64,000 bases of DNA. Origin: Pseudomonas putida (GTDB taxonomy: Bacteria > Pseudomonadota > Gammaproteobacteria > Pseudomonadales > Pseudomonadaceae). Shown piece by piece: positions 9,616 through 19,115 of the stretch. The number at the start of each line of letters is the position of its first letter. The stretch's first letter is position 1. A program made the translations under genes and the position numbers. The notes below the pieces were generated by a model that saw only the letters and a program-made list of their open reading frames with translations, had not been told where the DNA came from and made no database searches. The DNA lies in the NCBI RefSeq assembly GCF_028682175.1, contig NZ_JANHKS010000006.1, forward strand, positions 62,001-126,000, read 5' to 3'.

Positions 9616-10590
9616 ATGGCCCACCCGTTTGCAACACTCACCCCTGACCTGGTGCTGGACGCTGTCGAAAGCATCGGTTTCATCAGCGACGCGCGCATTC
9701 TGGCGCTCAACAGCTACGAGAACCGCGTCTATCAGGTCGGCATCGACGATGGCCAGCCGCTGATCGCCAAGTTCTACCGCCCCGAGCGCTGGACCAACGA
9801 AGCCATCCTTGAAGAACACAGCTTCACCGCCGAGCTTGCCGAGGTGGAAATCCCTGTCGTCGCGCCCCTCGAACACAACGGCCAGACCCTCTTCGAGCAC
9901 CAGGGCTTTCGCTTCACCCTGTTCCCCCGTCGCGGCGGGCGAGCGCCGGAGCCCGGCAATCTCGACCAGTTGTATCGCCTGGGCCAGTTGCTCGGCCGCA
10001 TGCACGCCGTGGGCGCCACCCGCCCGTTCGAGCACCGCGAAGCGCTGGGCGTGCAGAACTTTGGGCACAATTCGCTCAACTATTTGCTGGAAAACGACGT
10101 CATTCCCCGCAGCCTGCTCCCGGCCTACGAGTCGGTAGCCAAGGATCTGCTCAAGCGTGTGGAAGATGCCTACGCCAACACCCCGCATCAGAACATCCGC
10201 ATGCACGGCGACTGTCATCCCGGCAACATGATGACCCGAGACGAGATCTTTCATATCGTCGACCTGGACGACTGCCGCATGGGCCCGGCGGTGCAGGACA
10301 TCTGGATGATGCTCGCCGGCGATCGTCAGGATTGCCTGAGTCAGTTGTCGGAATTGATGGACGGCTATAACGAATTCCACGATTTCAACCCGCGCGAGCT
10401 GGCGTTGATCGAGCCACTGCGGGCGCTGCGCCTGATGCATTACAGCGCCTGGCTGGCCCGCCGCTGGGACGACCCGGCGTTCCCCCACAGTTTTTCCTGG
10501 TTCGGCACCGAACGGTACTGGGGCGACCAGGTACTGGCGCTGCGCGAGCAACTGGCCGCGCTGAACGAGGAGCCGTTGAAGCTGTTTTGA
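9616..10590 (+). CDS. srkA: Stress response kinase A (SrkA/YihE)
   Basis: APH-like serine/threonine kinase of 324 residues. Catalytic residues are visible in HGDCHPGN (Asp199, Asn204) and DLDD (metal-binding Asp216). In E. coli SrkA counters MazEF-linked death and envelope stress under Cpx control. The ATG at 9616 has GGAG 6 bases upstream. In enterobacteria it lies next to dsbA, but not here. Confidence 0.93.
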   Translation: MAHPFATLTPDLVLDAVESIGFISDARILALNSYENRVYQVGIDDGQPLIAKFYRPERWTNEAILEEHSFTAELAEVEIPVVAPLEHNGQTLFEHQGFRFTLFPRRGGRAPEPGNLDQLYRLGQLLGRMHAVGATRPFEHREALGVQNFGHNSLNYLLENDVIPRSLLPAYESVAKDLLKRVEDAYANTPHQNIRMHGDCHPGNMMTRDEIFHIVDLDDCRMGPAVQDIWMMLAGDRQDCLSQLSELMDGYNEFHDFNPRELALIEPLRALRLMHYSAWLARRWDDPAFPHSFSWFGTERYWGDQVLALREQLAALNEEPLKLF

Positions 10591-10606
10591 CCCGCACCGA
10601 CGCGGT

Positions 10607-10699
10607 CCGTAGCAGTCCGGCTTGCCGGCGGGGGCGGTGTGTCAGTCACAGATGAGTAGGCTGACACACCGCCCCCGCCGGCAAGCCGTGCTGCTACGG
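10607..10699. repeat. REP doublet, family A
   Basis: Between srkA and rarD. The left core has the variant GTAGCAGTCCGGCTTGCCGG (TC for CA) while the right core is standard, so the two arms have diverged. Confidence 0.9.
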
Positions 10700-10752
10700 G
10701 TCGTGCGATACGCCACTGACCGAACACACCACAACTTGCCGAAGGACCACCC

Positions 10753-11640
10753 ATGCAAGCTGCCAACCCGCGTCGCGGGTACATTCTGGGCCTGACTGCC
10801 TACATCATCTGGGGATTGTTCCCGATCTACTTCAAGCTGCTTTCTTCCGTACCGGCGCTGGAAATCATCGTCAACCGGGCCATCTGGTCGGCGATTTCCG
10901 GCTCGCTTCTGCTGCTGGTGTGGAAACACCCCGGCTGGTGGCGCGAGCTGCGGGACAACCCGCAACGGCTGGCGATCCTGGCCGGCAGCGGTTCATTGAT
11001 CGCCGCCAACTGGCTGATCTATGTCTGGGCGGTGAACAATAATCACATGGTCGAGGCCAGCCTGGGTTACTTCATCAACCCGCTGATCAACGTGATGCTG
11101 GGCATGGTGCTGCTGCGCGAACGGCTGCGGCCGCTGCAATGGGCGGCGGTGATACTGGCGTTGGTGGGCGTGGCGCAACAGGTCTGGCAGGTCGGCAGCC
11201 TGCCGTGGATTTCGCTGGCACTGGCCTTCAGCTTCGGCTTCTACGGGCTGATCCGCAAAAAGGCGCCGGTGGCGGCGTTGCCGGGGCTGGTGGTGGAAAC
11301 CTGGATTCTGGTGCCACTGGCCATTGGCTGGTTGCTGTTCAATCCCATGGCCCACAGCGCGCAGCCCGAGTTCTGGAGCACCACCGAGGCGCTGTGGCTG
11401 GCGGCTGCCGGCCCGGTCACGCTGGTGCCACTGGTGTGTTTCAACGCGGCTGCACGGCACCTGCCTTATGCGACGCTGGGTTTCTTGCAGTACATCGCGC
11501 CGACGCTTGTGCTGTCACTGGCGGTGCTGATGTTCGGCGAACACATGCCGGCCGCAACCAAGGTGACTTTCGGTTTCATCTGGGCGGGCCTGATTATCTA
11601 TAGCGTCGATGCCTGGCTGACGACCCGCCGCCGTGCATGA
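10753..11640 (+). CDS. rarD: RarD-type EamA/DMT family transporter
   Basis: Inner-membrane protein of 295 residues with about ten hydrophobic segments from TAYIIWGLFPIYFKL onward. It shows the RarD-type arrangement of the two EamA halves, with GYFINPLINVMLG in the first and ATLGFLQYIAPTLVL in the second. The substrate is not established; the name comes from chloramphenicol-resistance annotation and should not be read as proof of drug efflux. It converges with the gcvR-like gene after a 16-base gap. Confidence 0.9.
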   Translation: MQAANPRRGYILGLTAYIIWGLFPIYFKLLSSVPALEIIVNRAIWSAISGSLLLLVWKHPGWWRELRDNPQRLAILAGSGSLIAANWLIYVWAVNNNHMVEASLGYFINPLINVMLGMVLLRERLRPLQWAAVILALVGVAQQVWQVGSLPWISLALAFSFGFYGLIRKKAPVAALPGLVVETWILVPLAIGWLLFNPMAHSAQPEFWSTTEALWLAAAGPVTLVPLVCFNAAARHLPYATLGFLQYIAPTLVLSLAVLMFGEHMPAATKVTFGFIWAGLIIYSVDAWLTTRRRA

Positions 11641-11646
11641 AACCCC

Positions 11647-11670
11647 GGGCCGGCGATCACTCGTCGGCCC
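11647..11670. terminator. Hairpin between convergent rarD and gcvR-like gene
   Basis: GGGCCGGCGA (11647-11656) pairs with TCGTCGGCCC (11661-11670) around a TCAC loop, a 10-bp stem with one G-T pair. It overlaps the last codons of the gcvR-like gene. U tracts are poor on both sides, so termination is only suggested. Confidence 0.4.
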
Positions 11671-12175
11671 GCAACTTCAACTCCACCATCAAGTCATCGG
11701 CCAGGGTTTCCAGGCGCTTCTGCAACACATCCAGCGATAACGTCAGCGGTAATCCCAGCGTCGCATTGGCCCGGAACAGCGGCTCGCTGCTCATCGGCGC
11801 AGGCTCGACGTTGGTCACCAACTGCTCGACGTTTACCCCCTGCTCGGTCAACAGCCGCGTGACATCCCGCACGATCCCTGGCCGGTCATTGCCCACCAGT
11901 TCCATGCTGATCGGCTTCCAGGTGCACGACGTCTCGATGCCGATTTCCGCAAATTGCACGCGGATGCCGTGCTTCGACAACCCCTCCAGCGCATCACGCA
12001 ACTGTTCATGAGCCTCGGCGGGTACGCCCACGCGCAGAATCCCGGCGAACTGCCCGGCCATATGAGTCATGCGGCTTTCCAGCCAATTGCCACCGTGATT
12101 TGCAATGGTTGCCGCGATCTGTTCGACCTGCCCCGGTTTGTCAGGGGCAAATACAGTGACGATGAGATGGTCCAC
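11657..12175 (-). CDS. gcvR: GcvR-like ACT-domain regulator (glycine cleavage repressor family)
   Basis: Protein of 172 residues made of two ACT domains: residues 1-80 (MDHLIVTVFAPDKPGQVEQI) and about 88-165 (VGNDRPGIVRDVTRLL). It has no DNA-binding domain. In E. coli GcvR senses glycine and restrains the activator GcvA, controlling the glycine cleavage system. The rest of this window handles large glycine fluxes, which is suggestive, but no gcvA or gcvTHP is present to confirm the role. Confidence 0.8.
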   Translation of the reverse strand: MDHLIVTVFAPDKPGQVEQIAATIANHGGNWLESRMTHMAGQFAGILRVGVPAEAHEQLRDALEGLSKHGIRVQFAEIGIETSCTWKPISMELVGNDRPGIVRDVTRLLTEQGVNVEQLVTNVEPAPMSSEPLFRANATLGLPLTLSLDVLQKRLETLADDLMVELKLRADE

Positions 12176-12649
12176 GGTCGAATCCTCTTCTTGTGCATGT
12201 CCGCAGGCTGCAAGGCGTGCCTGCGCGGCTGTCGGGCAAGTATAGGCAAGCTCCCCGACGTCGCCTGACTGCTTCCTGCGGAAACATTTTGTGTACCATT
12301 TTCAGAATTCTCTGGAACAATTCATGAACTTTTTGAGAACATCCGTAACCGTGGTGTGACCATTTGTGAAAATCCAGTCGATTGGTGACATATTTAGTCT
12401 GATTCTCACACCGCAACTCATCATGTAGTATTCCGCCGCGTTCACTACATAAACGTTGTAACGATGCCTGACCCAGCATCGCCATTCATTGAAACCTGCT
12501 GTGCACGTCGCTTCGTGTTCAGGGATTGCAGCCCCGGCCCAGCCGCCAGCGATGGCATGTTCTGGCAAGGGCGAGTGGCGATGTCGATGGCTTTAACAAG
12601 ATTGTGCCCGTGATCGAGGCGCAGATAGCTGAGCAGAGTGAGGCAAGCA
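12176..12649. promoter_or_regulatory. Intergenic region between gcvR-like gene and glcB
   Basis: 474 bases with no convincing gene. The centre (about 12285-12460) is clearly more AT-rich than its surroundings and should hold the divergent promoters. It contains an inverted repeat ATGTAGT (12423-12429) / ACTACAT (12444-12450) with a 14-base spacer, a possible operator. About 200 bases separate this repeat from the glcB start, so a long leader is possible. No recognised regulator motif was found. Confidence 0.5.
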
Positions 12650-14827
12650 ATGACTGAACACGTTCAAGTCGGTGGCCTTAAGGTCGCCAAAGTCCTGCTG
12701 GATTTCGTGAACAACGAAGCCATTCCCGGAACCGGCATTCAAGCCGAGGCCTTCTGGGCCGGTGCCGACAAGCTCATCCACGAGCTGGCACCGAAGAACA
12801 AAGCCCTGCTCGCCAAACGTGATGACTTGCAGGCGCGCATCGACGCCTGGCACCAGTCCAATGCCGGCAAGGCCCACGACGCCTCGGCATACAAGGCTTT
12901 CCTGCAGGAAATCGGTTATCTGCTGCCAGAAGCAGCGGACTTCCACGTGACGACGCAAAACGTCGATGAAGAAATCGCCACCATGGCCGGCCCGCAACTG
13001 GTCGTGCCGGTGATGAACGCCCGTTTTGCCCTCAACGCCTCGAACGCCCGCTGGGGTTCGCTGTACGACGCGCTGTACGGCACCGATGCCATCAGCGAAG
13101 AAGGCGGCGCCGAAAAAGGCAAAGGCTACAACAAGGTTCGCGGCGACAAGGTCATCGCCTTCGCCCGCGCCTTCCTCGACGACGCAGCGCCACTGGCTGC
13201 CGGCTCCCACGTCGATTCCACCAGCTACAAGATCGTCGATGGCGTGCTGATCGTCGGCTTGAAAGGCGGCAGCAACACCGGCCTGCGTGACGACGCGCAA
13301 CTGATCGGCTTCCAGGGCGACGCTTCGGCGCCGACTGCCATCCTGCTCAAGCACAACGGCCTGCACTTCGAGATTCAGATCGACGCCACAAGCCCCGTCG
13401 GCCAGACCGACGCCGCAGGTGTGAAAGACGTGCTGATGGAAGCTGCGCTGACCACCATCATGGACTGCGAAGACTCCATCGCCGCCGTAGACGCCGACGA
13501 CAAGGTGGTGGTCTACCGCAACTGGCTGGGCCTGATGAAGGGCGACCTGTCCGAGGAAGTCTCCAAGGGCGGCGCGAGCTTCACCCGCACCATGAACCCG
13601 GACCGCGTGTACACCTCGCCAAAAGGCGAAGCGGTGACGCTGCACGGCCGTTCGCTGCTGTTCGTGCGCAACGTCGGTCACCTGATGACCATCGACGCGA
13701 TCCTCGACAATCAGGGCAATGAAGTGCCGGAAGGCATCCTCGACGGCCTGCTCACCAGCCTGGCGGCGATCCACAACCTCAAGGGCAATACCTCGCGCGC
13801 CAACAGCCGCAAGGCTTCGCTGTACATCGTCAAGCCGAAGATGCACGGCCCGGAAGAAGCGGCGTTCACCAACGAGCTGTTCGGTCGCATCGAAGATGTG
13901 CTGAGCCTGCCGCGTAACACGCTGAAAGTCGGGATCATGGACGAGGAGCGCCGCACCACGGTTAACCTCAAGGCCTGTATCAAGGCGGCCAGCGAGCGCG
14001 TGGTGTTCATCAACACCGGTTTTCTGGACCGCACCGGCGATGAAATCCACACCTCCATGGAAGCCGGTCCCGTGGTGCGCAAGGCGCAGATGAAGGCCGA
14101 GAAGTGGATCGGCGCCTACGAAAACTCCAACGTCGATATCGGTCTCAAGTGCGGCCTACAGGGTCGTGCGCAGATCGGCAAAGGCATGTGGGCCATGCCG
14201 GACCTGATGGCCGCGATGCTGGAACAGAAGATCGCCCACCCTTTGGCCGGTGCCAACACCGCCTGGGTGCCGTCGCCGACCGCAGCGGCGCTGCACGCGC
14301 TGCATTATCACAAGGTCGATGTGTTCGCCCGCCAGGCCGAACTGGCCCAGCGTGCGCCGGCTTCGGTCGATGACATCCTGACCATCCCACTGGCGCCGAA
14401 CACCAACTGGACGCCTGAAGAGATCCAGAACGAACTGGACAACAATTCCCAAGGCATCCTCGGTTACGTGGTGCGCTGGATCGACCAGGGCGTGGGTTGC
14501 TCGAAAGTGCCGGACATCAACGATGTCGGCCTGATGGAAGACCGCGCCACGCTGCGTATTTCCAGCCAGCACATCGCCAACTGGCTGCGTCACGGCGTGG
14601 TCAACGAGCAGCAAGTGATGGAAAGCCTCAAGCGCATGGCGCCGGTGGTGGATCGTCAGAACGCCAGCGACTCGCTGTATCGCCCGCTGGCGCCGGACTT
14701 CGACAGCAACATCGCCTTCCAGGCGGCGGTCGAACTGGTGATCGAAGGCACCAAACAGCCAAACGGCTACACGGAGCCGGTGCTGCACCGCCGCCGTCGT
14801 GAGTTCAAGGCGAAGAACGGCCTGTAA
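12650..14827 (+). CDS. glcB: Malate synthase G
   Basis: Glyoxylate plus acetyl-CoA gives malate and CoA; with isocitrate lyase this is the glyoxylate shunt used on acetate and fatty acids, and it drains glyoxylate. The 725-residue monomeric G isoform is recognised by [15 protein letters not shown], the [14 protein letters not shown] region and the C-terminal catalytic-loop segment. The start at 12650 follows GAGGCAAGC. It stands alone, with a strong terminator after it. Confidence 0.97.
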   Translation: MTEHVQVGGLKVAKVLLDFVNNEAIPGTGIQAEAFWAGADKLIHELAPKNKALLAKRDDLQARIDAWHQSNAGKAHDASAYKAFLQEIGYLLPEAADFHVTTQNVDEEIATMAGPQLVVPVMNARFALNASNARWGSLYDALYGTDAISEEGGAEKGKGYNKVRGDKVIAFARAFLDDAAPLAAGSHVDSTSYKIVDGVLIVGLKGGSNTGLRDDAQLIGFQGDASAPTAILLKHNGLHFEIQIDATSPVGQTDAAGVKDVLMEAALTTIMDCEDSIAAVDADDKVVVYRNWLGLMKGDLSEEVSKGGASFTRTMNPDRVYTSPKGEAVTLHGRSLLFVRNVGHLMTIDAILDNQGNEVPEGILDGLLTSLAAIHNLKGNTSRANSRKASLYIVKPKMHGPEEAAFTNELFGRIEDVLSLPRNTLKVGIMDEERRTTVNLKACIKAASERVVFINTGFLDRTGDEIHTSMEAGPVVRKAQMKAEKWIGAYENSNVDIGLKCGLQGRAQIGKGMWAMPDLMAAMLEQKIAHPLAGANTAWVPSPTAAALHALHYHKVDVFARQAELAQRAPASVDDILTIPLAPNTNWTPEEIQNELDNNSQGILGYVVRWIDQGVGCSKVPDINDVGLMEDRATLRISSQHIANWLRHGVVNEQQVMESLKRMAPVVDRQNASDSLYRPLAPDFDSNIAFQAAVELVIEGTKQPNGYTEPVLHRRRREFKAKNGL

Positions 14828-14847
14828 ACCGGCCGGGAAAACAAAAA

Positions 14848-14880
14848 GGCGGTGCGTCTCGGGACGCACCGCCTTTTTTT
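14848..14880 (+). terminator. Rho-independent terminator of glcB
   Basis: A perfect 11-bp stem, GGCGGTGCGTC (14848-14858) with GACGCACCGCC (14863-14873), TCGG tetraloop, then seven T. An A-run precedes the stem, so it could also work on the other strand. Confidence 0.95.
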
Positions 14881-14910
14881 GCATCCACCGTTTCTGTGGA
14901 TTTGCACGTT

Positions 14911-15005
14911 CCCGTAGCAGCACGGCTTGCCGGCGGGAGCGGTGTGTCAGGAAACTCATCATCGGCTGACACACCGCCCCCGCCGGCAAGCCGTGCTGCT
15001 ACGGG
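14911..15005. repeat. REP doublet, family A
   Basis: Between the glcB terminator and the 3' end of the minus-strand response regulator, with both cores standard. Confidence 0.92.
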
Positions 15006-15021
15006 AGAGGAACAAGCCAGT

Positions 15022-15468
15022 TCAGCTCATCCCCAGTTCCCGCTTCACCAACCGCACCAGCTGCTTGGTATTGATCGGCTTGAGCAGGAAATCCAGCACG
15101 CTCAGGTGCATCGCATCGATGGCATCGCGCACATGGGCGTCGCCTGAGACGATGATGATCGGCAGCGCTGCGCGATCGGAGTCGCGCACCCGGCGAATCA
15201 GGTCCAGCCCGTCGCACGGCGCCATGCGCAGATCGGTGATCAGCAAGGCAATTGACGGTCGGGTTTCCAGCAGATGCATCGCGCTGGTGCCGCCGGCTGC
15301 GGTGATGCAGCTGATGTCGTTGAGACTTAGGATTTCGGCCAGTATTTCCCGCGCATCCTTGTCATCGTCGACGATCAGCACCCGTTGTGGTGATTGCGAC
15401 TGCGGCGCCAGCATGACCTCGTTGAGGGCATCGCGCTCTTCATCACTCAAAATGTCGTGATCGAACAT
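15022..15468 (-). CDS. Stand-alone receiver-domain response regulator
   Basis: 148 residues: a short N-terminal tail and one CheY-like receiver. The acidic pocket is Asp34-Asp36 (VDDD), the phospho-acceptor is Asp79 (LLITDLRM), the switch serine is Ser108 (VSGD) and the conserved lysine is Lys130 (LLKP). There is no output domain, so it must act through a protein partner or as a phosphate relay. The start at 15468 (MFDHDILSDEER) is preferred over a longer frame with an atypical Cys/Arg-rich extension. It is divergent from the broken DUF294 gene; no cognate kinase is visible. Confidence 0.87.
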   Translation of the reverse strand: MFDHDILSDEERDALNEVMLAPQSQSPQRVLIVDDDKDAREILAEILSLNDISCITAAGGTSAMHLLETRPSIALLITDLRMAPCDGLDLIRRVRDSDRAALPIIIVSGDAHVRDAIDAMHLSVLDFLLKPINTKQLVRLVKRELGMS

Positions 15469-15679
15469 ACCCGTCTCATCTTCCTGTCGACTCTCATTCC
15501 GACAGCGCAAACACAATGCGTACGCTGCACACTTCGTCGGCGTCATGCCAGGCCAGGACGGCCTTCGTCGAGGTTAAGAGAAGCACTCCGACGACTTTCC
15601 ATCACCTAAGACTTACGTCCAATGGGCACTGCCCGATAAGCGGTCGACCATGGCGTTATAAAAACAAGTGGTACCGGTC

Positions 15680-17613
15680 ATGAGCAAAGCCGACGCTTTT
15701 ACCCAGGCAGGCAAGACAGCCGTGTTGCAGAACATTCACGGCACGATGCAATTTCTGCAAAAATTCCCGCCATTCAATCAGATGGAGAACGCCCATCTGG
15801 CCTATCTGGTTGAACAGTGCCAGCTACGTTTCTACGCTACGCATGAGAGCATCATCAAGCCTGGCGATGGGCCAGTAGAGCACTTTTATATCGTCAAACA
15901 GGGCCGCGTCGTGGGCGAACGCCCGCATACGGCCAAGGGCGGCACCGAAACCACCTTTGAAATCACCACCGGCGAGTGTTTCCCCCTTGCCGCACTGCTG
16001 GGCGAACGCGCCACCCGCACCGAGCATCTGGCGGCCGAAGACACCTTTTGCCTGCAACTGAACAAGCAGGCGTTCATCAAGCTGTTCGCCCTCTCCAGCA
16101 CCTTTCGCGATTTCGCCCTGCGCGGCGTCAGCAGCCTGCTGGAGCAGGTGAACCAACAGGTCAAGCAGAAGGCTGCGCTGACACTCGGCACGCAATATTC
16201 GTTGAACACACGGCTGGGCGAACTGGCCATGCGTCACCCCGTGACCTGCTCGCCCCAGACCCCGCTGCGCGAGGCCGTGCGGCAGATGGACGAGCAACAG
16301 GTCGGCAGCATCGTGATCGTCGATGAGGCGAAGGCGCCACTGGGCATCTTTACCCTGCGCGACCTGCGCCAGGTGGTGGCGGACGTCAACGCCGACTTCG
16401 GCCAGCCCATCGAACGCAGCATGATCCAGGCGCCGTTTTACCTGAGCCCCGACGCCAGCGCGTTCGATGCAGCGATCGCCATGACCGAGCGGCACATCGC
16501 CCACGTCTGCCTGGTGGAGGATCAGCGCCTGTGCGGCGTGGTGTCCGAGCGCGACCTGTTTTCCCTGCAACGGGTGGATCTGGTGCACCTGGCCCGGACC
16601 ATCCGCAACGCGCCGCGAATCGAATCCCTTAGCAACCTGCGCGGCGACATCGTGCAACTGGTGGACCGCATGCTGGCCCACGGCGCCTCATCGACGCAGA
16701 TCACCCACATCATCACCCTGCTCAACGACCATATGGTTTGCCGGGTGATCGAGCTGACGCTGCAAGAGAAAGGCGACCCCGGCATCCCGTTCAGCTGGCT
16801 GTGTTTCGGCAGCGAAGGCCGCCGCGAACAGACGCTGCACACCGATCAGGACAACGGCATTCTGTTCGAAGCCAAGGATGCCGCCGAAGCCGCCGAAATT
16901 CGCGGCAAGCTGCTGCCCATCGCCGAGCGCATAACCAGAGCCTGGCCCAATGCGGCTTTACCCTGTGCAAGGGTGGGATCATGGCCAGCAACCCTGAACT
17001 GTGCCTTTCGCGCCTGGAGTGGGCGCGGCGCTTCAGTGCGTTTATTCGCGAGGCGACGCCGGAGAACCTGCTGTCGTCGAGCATCTATTTCGACCTGCGA
17101 GTGGTCTGGGGCGACGAGAGCGGTGGCGAACAATTGCGCCAGAGTATTCTGGCGCAGGTCGCCGACAACCGGCTGTTCCAGCGCATGATGGCCGACAACG
17201 CCTTGCGCCAGCGTCCGCCGGTAGGGCGCTTCAAGGATTTCGTGGTGGCACGCAAGGGCAGCGAGAAAGACACCCTGGACCTCAAGACCCAGGGCCTGAC
17301 GCCCTTTGTCGATGGCGCCCGCCTGCTGGCGCTGGCCAACGGCGTGACCGCCAACAACACCCTTGAACGGTTGCGCCAACTGGTGGCCAAAGAAGTCATC
17401 GACCGACTGGACGGCGCAGCCTATGAGGAGGCCTATCACTTCATTCAGCAGACGCGCATGCAGCAGCACCAGCAGCAGAGCCGTCAGAACCTGCCCTACT
17501 CCAACCGTATCGACCCGGACGTGCTCAACCATCTGGACCGCCGGATCCTGCGTGAATCGTTCCGTCAGGCACAGCGTCTGCAAACCAGCCTGACCCTGCG
17601 TTATCAACTTTAA
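15680..17613 (+). pseudogene. cNMP-binding/CBS/DUF294 nucleotidyltransferase-like protein, frameshifted
   Basis: Read across one frameshift this is a 644-residue signalling protein: cyclic-nucleotide-binding-like domain (about 30-150), two CBS domains (about 185-305), a DUF294 nucleotidyltransferase-like domain with GSEGRREQTLHTDQDNG (about 375-392) and a helical DUF294 C-terminal domain. A single base is missing after 16932: the first frame reads CGC ATA ACC and soon enters unrelated sequence, while the +1 frame from AAC (16933) gives NQSLAQCGFTLCKGGIMASNPE. Everything up to 17613 remains conserved. It could be a true recent mutation or an assembly error. The exonuclease gene follows 11 bases later. 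Confidence 0.85.
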
Positions 17614-17624
17614 GCGACCCGATC

Positions 17625-18344
17625 ATGAACCTGTTTCAATGGCTCAAGCCCAACCGACCCGCCAAGGGCGCGGACCTCACCGCCGAGCAACTGCTGCGCC
17701 TGAGCCAGTTGCCCCGCGCGAGCGCCTTGGGCGGGCATCCTCTGCGCCAGCAACGCTGGGTGGTGCTGGACCTAGAAACCAGCGGCCTGAACATGAACCG
17801 CGACCAGGTGCTGTCCATCGGCGCCGTGGTGATCGAGGACGGCGCCATCGATCTGGGGCAGCAGTTCGAACGCACCCTCTCACGCCCCGATCACAAGCTC
17901 GGCCCCAGCGTGTTGATCCACGGCCTGGGCCCGAGCGCGATTGCGGCAGGCAGCGAACCGGTAGAAGCCTTGCTGGACTTCATGGAATTCGTCGGGGACA
18001 GCCCGCTGCTGGCGTTTCATGCGCCGTTCGATCAGCACATGCTGGGTCGTGCCTTGAAGGAAAGCCTGGGTTATCGCCTGCAACACCCGTTTCTCGACGT
18101 GGCCGAGATTGCCCCGCTGCTTTGCCCCCAGGCCTGCCTGCGCCAGGCGGGGCTGGATGACTGGACCGCATTCTTCGGCCTGCACGCCGGCGAGCGCCAC
18201 AACGCCAGCGCCGATGCCTTGGTGACCGCAGAACTGGCGCTGATCCTGTTCAGCCATGCCCGGCGCCAGGACATGGACAGCCCGCTGCAGCTGGAGCAAG
18301 CCTTGGGCAAATGGCGCCGCCGGCAGCAGTCGCATTCTTTTTAA
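17625..18344 (+). CDS. DEDDh 3'-5' exonuclease, DNA polymerase III epsilon-like
   Basis: 239 residues with all catalytic residues of the DEDDh class: Asp49 and Glu51 (VLDLETSG), Asp136 (HAPFDQHML), His192 and Asp197 (ERHNASADAL). It is a free-standing exonuclease, not the replicative epsilon subunit, since the Pol III-binding tail is absent. In pseudomonads it often follows the DUF294/CBS gene, as here (11-base gap), suggesting co-transcription and a nucleotide-linked role. If the upstream frameshift is real, its expression may suffer from polarity. Confidence 0.9.
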   Translation: MNLFQWLKPNRPAKGADLTAEQLLRLSQLPRASALGGHPLRQQRWVVLDLETSGLNMNRDQVLSIGAVVIEDGAIDLGQQFERTLSRPDHKLGPSVLIHGLGPSAIAAGSEPVEALLDFMEFVGDSPLLAFHAPFDQHMLGRALKESLGYRLQHPFLDVAEIAPLLCPQACLRQAGLDDWTAFFGLHAGERHNASADALVTAELALILFSHARRQDMDSPLQLEQALGKWRRRQQSHSF

Positions 18345-18363
18345 CTGCCGGCATCGCACGCCC

Positions 18364-18454
18364 CTGTAGGAGTGAGCTTGCTCGCGATGGCGTCCTGTCG
18401 GTGCCCCCTGCGCTCACTGACCCGACGCTATCGCGAGCAAGCTCACTCCTACAG
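18364..18454. repeat. REP doublet, family B
   Basis: Directly after the exonuclease gene and upstream of the sigma-factor promoter, with standard cores in the usual outward order. Confidence 0.92.
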
Positions 18455-18553
18455 GAATGTGATGCCTACATTTCATTTGGAGAGGTCTACAAGAAACGCT
18501 CCCTTGAATCCGATGAGCGCTAATTGCCAGCACCTATCGGCTCTGACACAATC

Positions 18554-18572
18554 GCGAATAATTCTCGTTAGT
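18554..18572. promoter_or_regulatory. Fur-box-like operator upstream of fecI-type gene
   Basis: The 19-mer at 18554-18572 (GCGAATAATTCTCGTTAGT) matches the Fur consensus GATAATGATAATCATTATC at 11 of 19 positions. It lies 24 bases upstream of the proposed GTG start at 18597, in an AT-rich patch, where iron-loaded Fur would block expression. Confidence 0.65.
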
Positions 18573-18596
18573 TACTTTGTTCTCTTCGGTGCGTAC

Positions 18597-19115
18597 GTGT
18601 CGTCCATTCAAAGTCATCAGCAACAGCTTGTCGGAACGCTCTATCGCGACCATCGCAGCTGGTTGCTCGCATGGCTACGCCGCAACGTCGCCTGTCCTCA
18701 TCGCGCCGAGGACCTGAGCCAGGACACCTTCGTTCGCCTGCTGGGGCGGGATCAACTGGCCGAGCCGCGCGAACCCCGGGCGTTTCTGGTTCAGGTGGCC
18801 AAGGGTCTGTTGTTCGACTATTTCCGCCGCGCCGCACTGGAACAGGCCTACCTCAACGAATTGATGCTGATCCCGGAGGCGGAACAACCTTCGCTCGAAG
18901 AACGGCAACTCATTATCGAAGACCTGAAGGCCATCGATCGGATGCTCGGCAAGCTGTCGAGCAAGGCACGGGCAGCCTTCCTTTATAACCGTCTCGACGG
19001 CCTGAGCCACGGCGAAATCGCCGAGAAGATCGGCGTGTCCGTGCCCCGCGTGCGCCAGTACCTGGCCCAGGGCATGCGCCAGTGCTACATCGCGCTGTAC
19101 GGCGAGCCGACATGA
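18597..19115 (+). CDS. FecI-type ECF sigma factor (iron starvation sigma)
   Basis: 172 residues with region 2 (LVGTLYRDHRSWLLAWLRR and AEDLSQDTFVRLL) and region 4 (KARAAFLYNRLDGLSHGEIA, VSVPRVRQYLAQGM), the classic FecI/FpvI layout. It would direct RNA polymerase to the adjacent receptor gene when FecR signals. I choose the GTG at 18597 because the Fur-like box lies immediately upstream; the frame is open further, but that would place the box and a REP element inside the gene. The stop overlaps the fecR start by ATGA. Confidence 0.9.
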   Translation: MSSIQSHQQQLVGTLYRDHRSWLLAWLRRNVACPHRAEDLSQDTFVRLLGRDQLAEPREPRAFLVQVAKGLLFDYFRRAALEQAYLNELMLIPEAEQPSLEERQLIIEDLKAIDRMLGKLSSKARAAFLYNRLDGLSHGEIAEKIGVSVPRVRQYLAQGMRQCYIALYGEPT

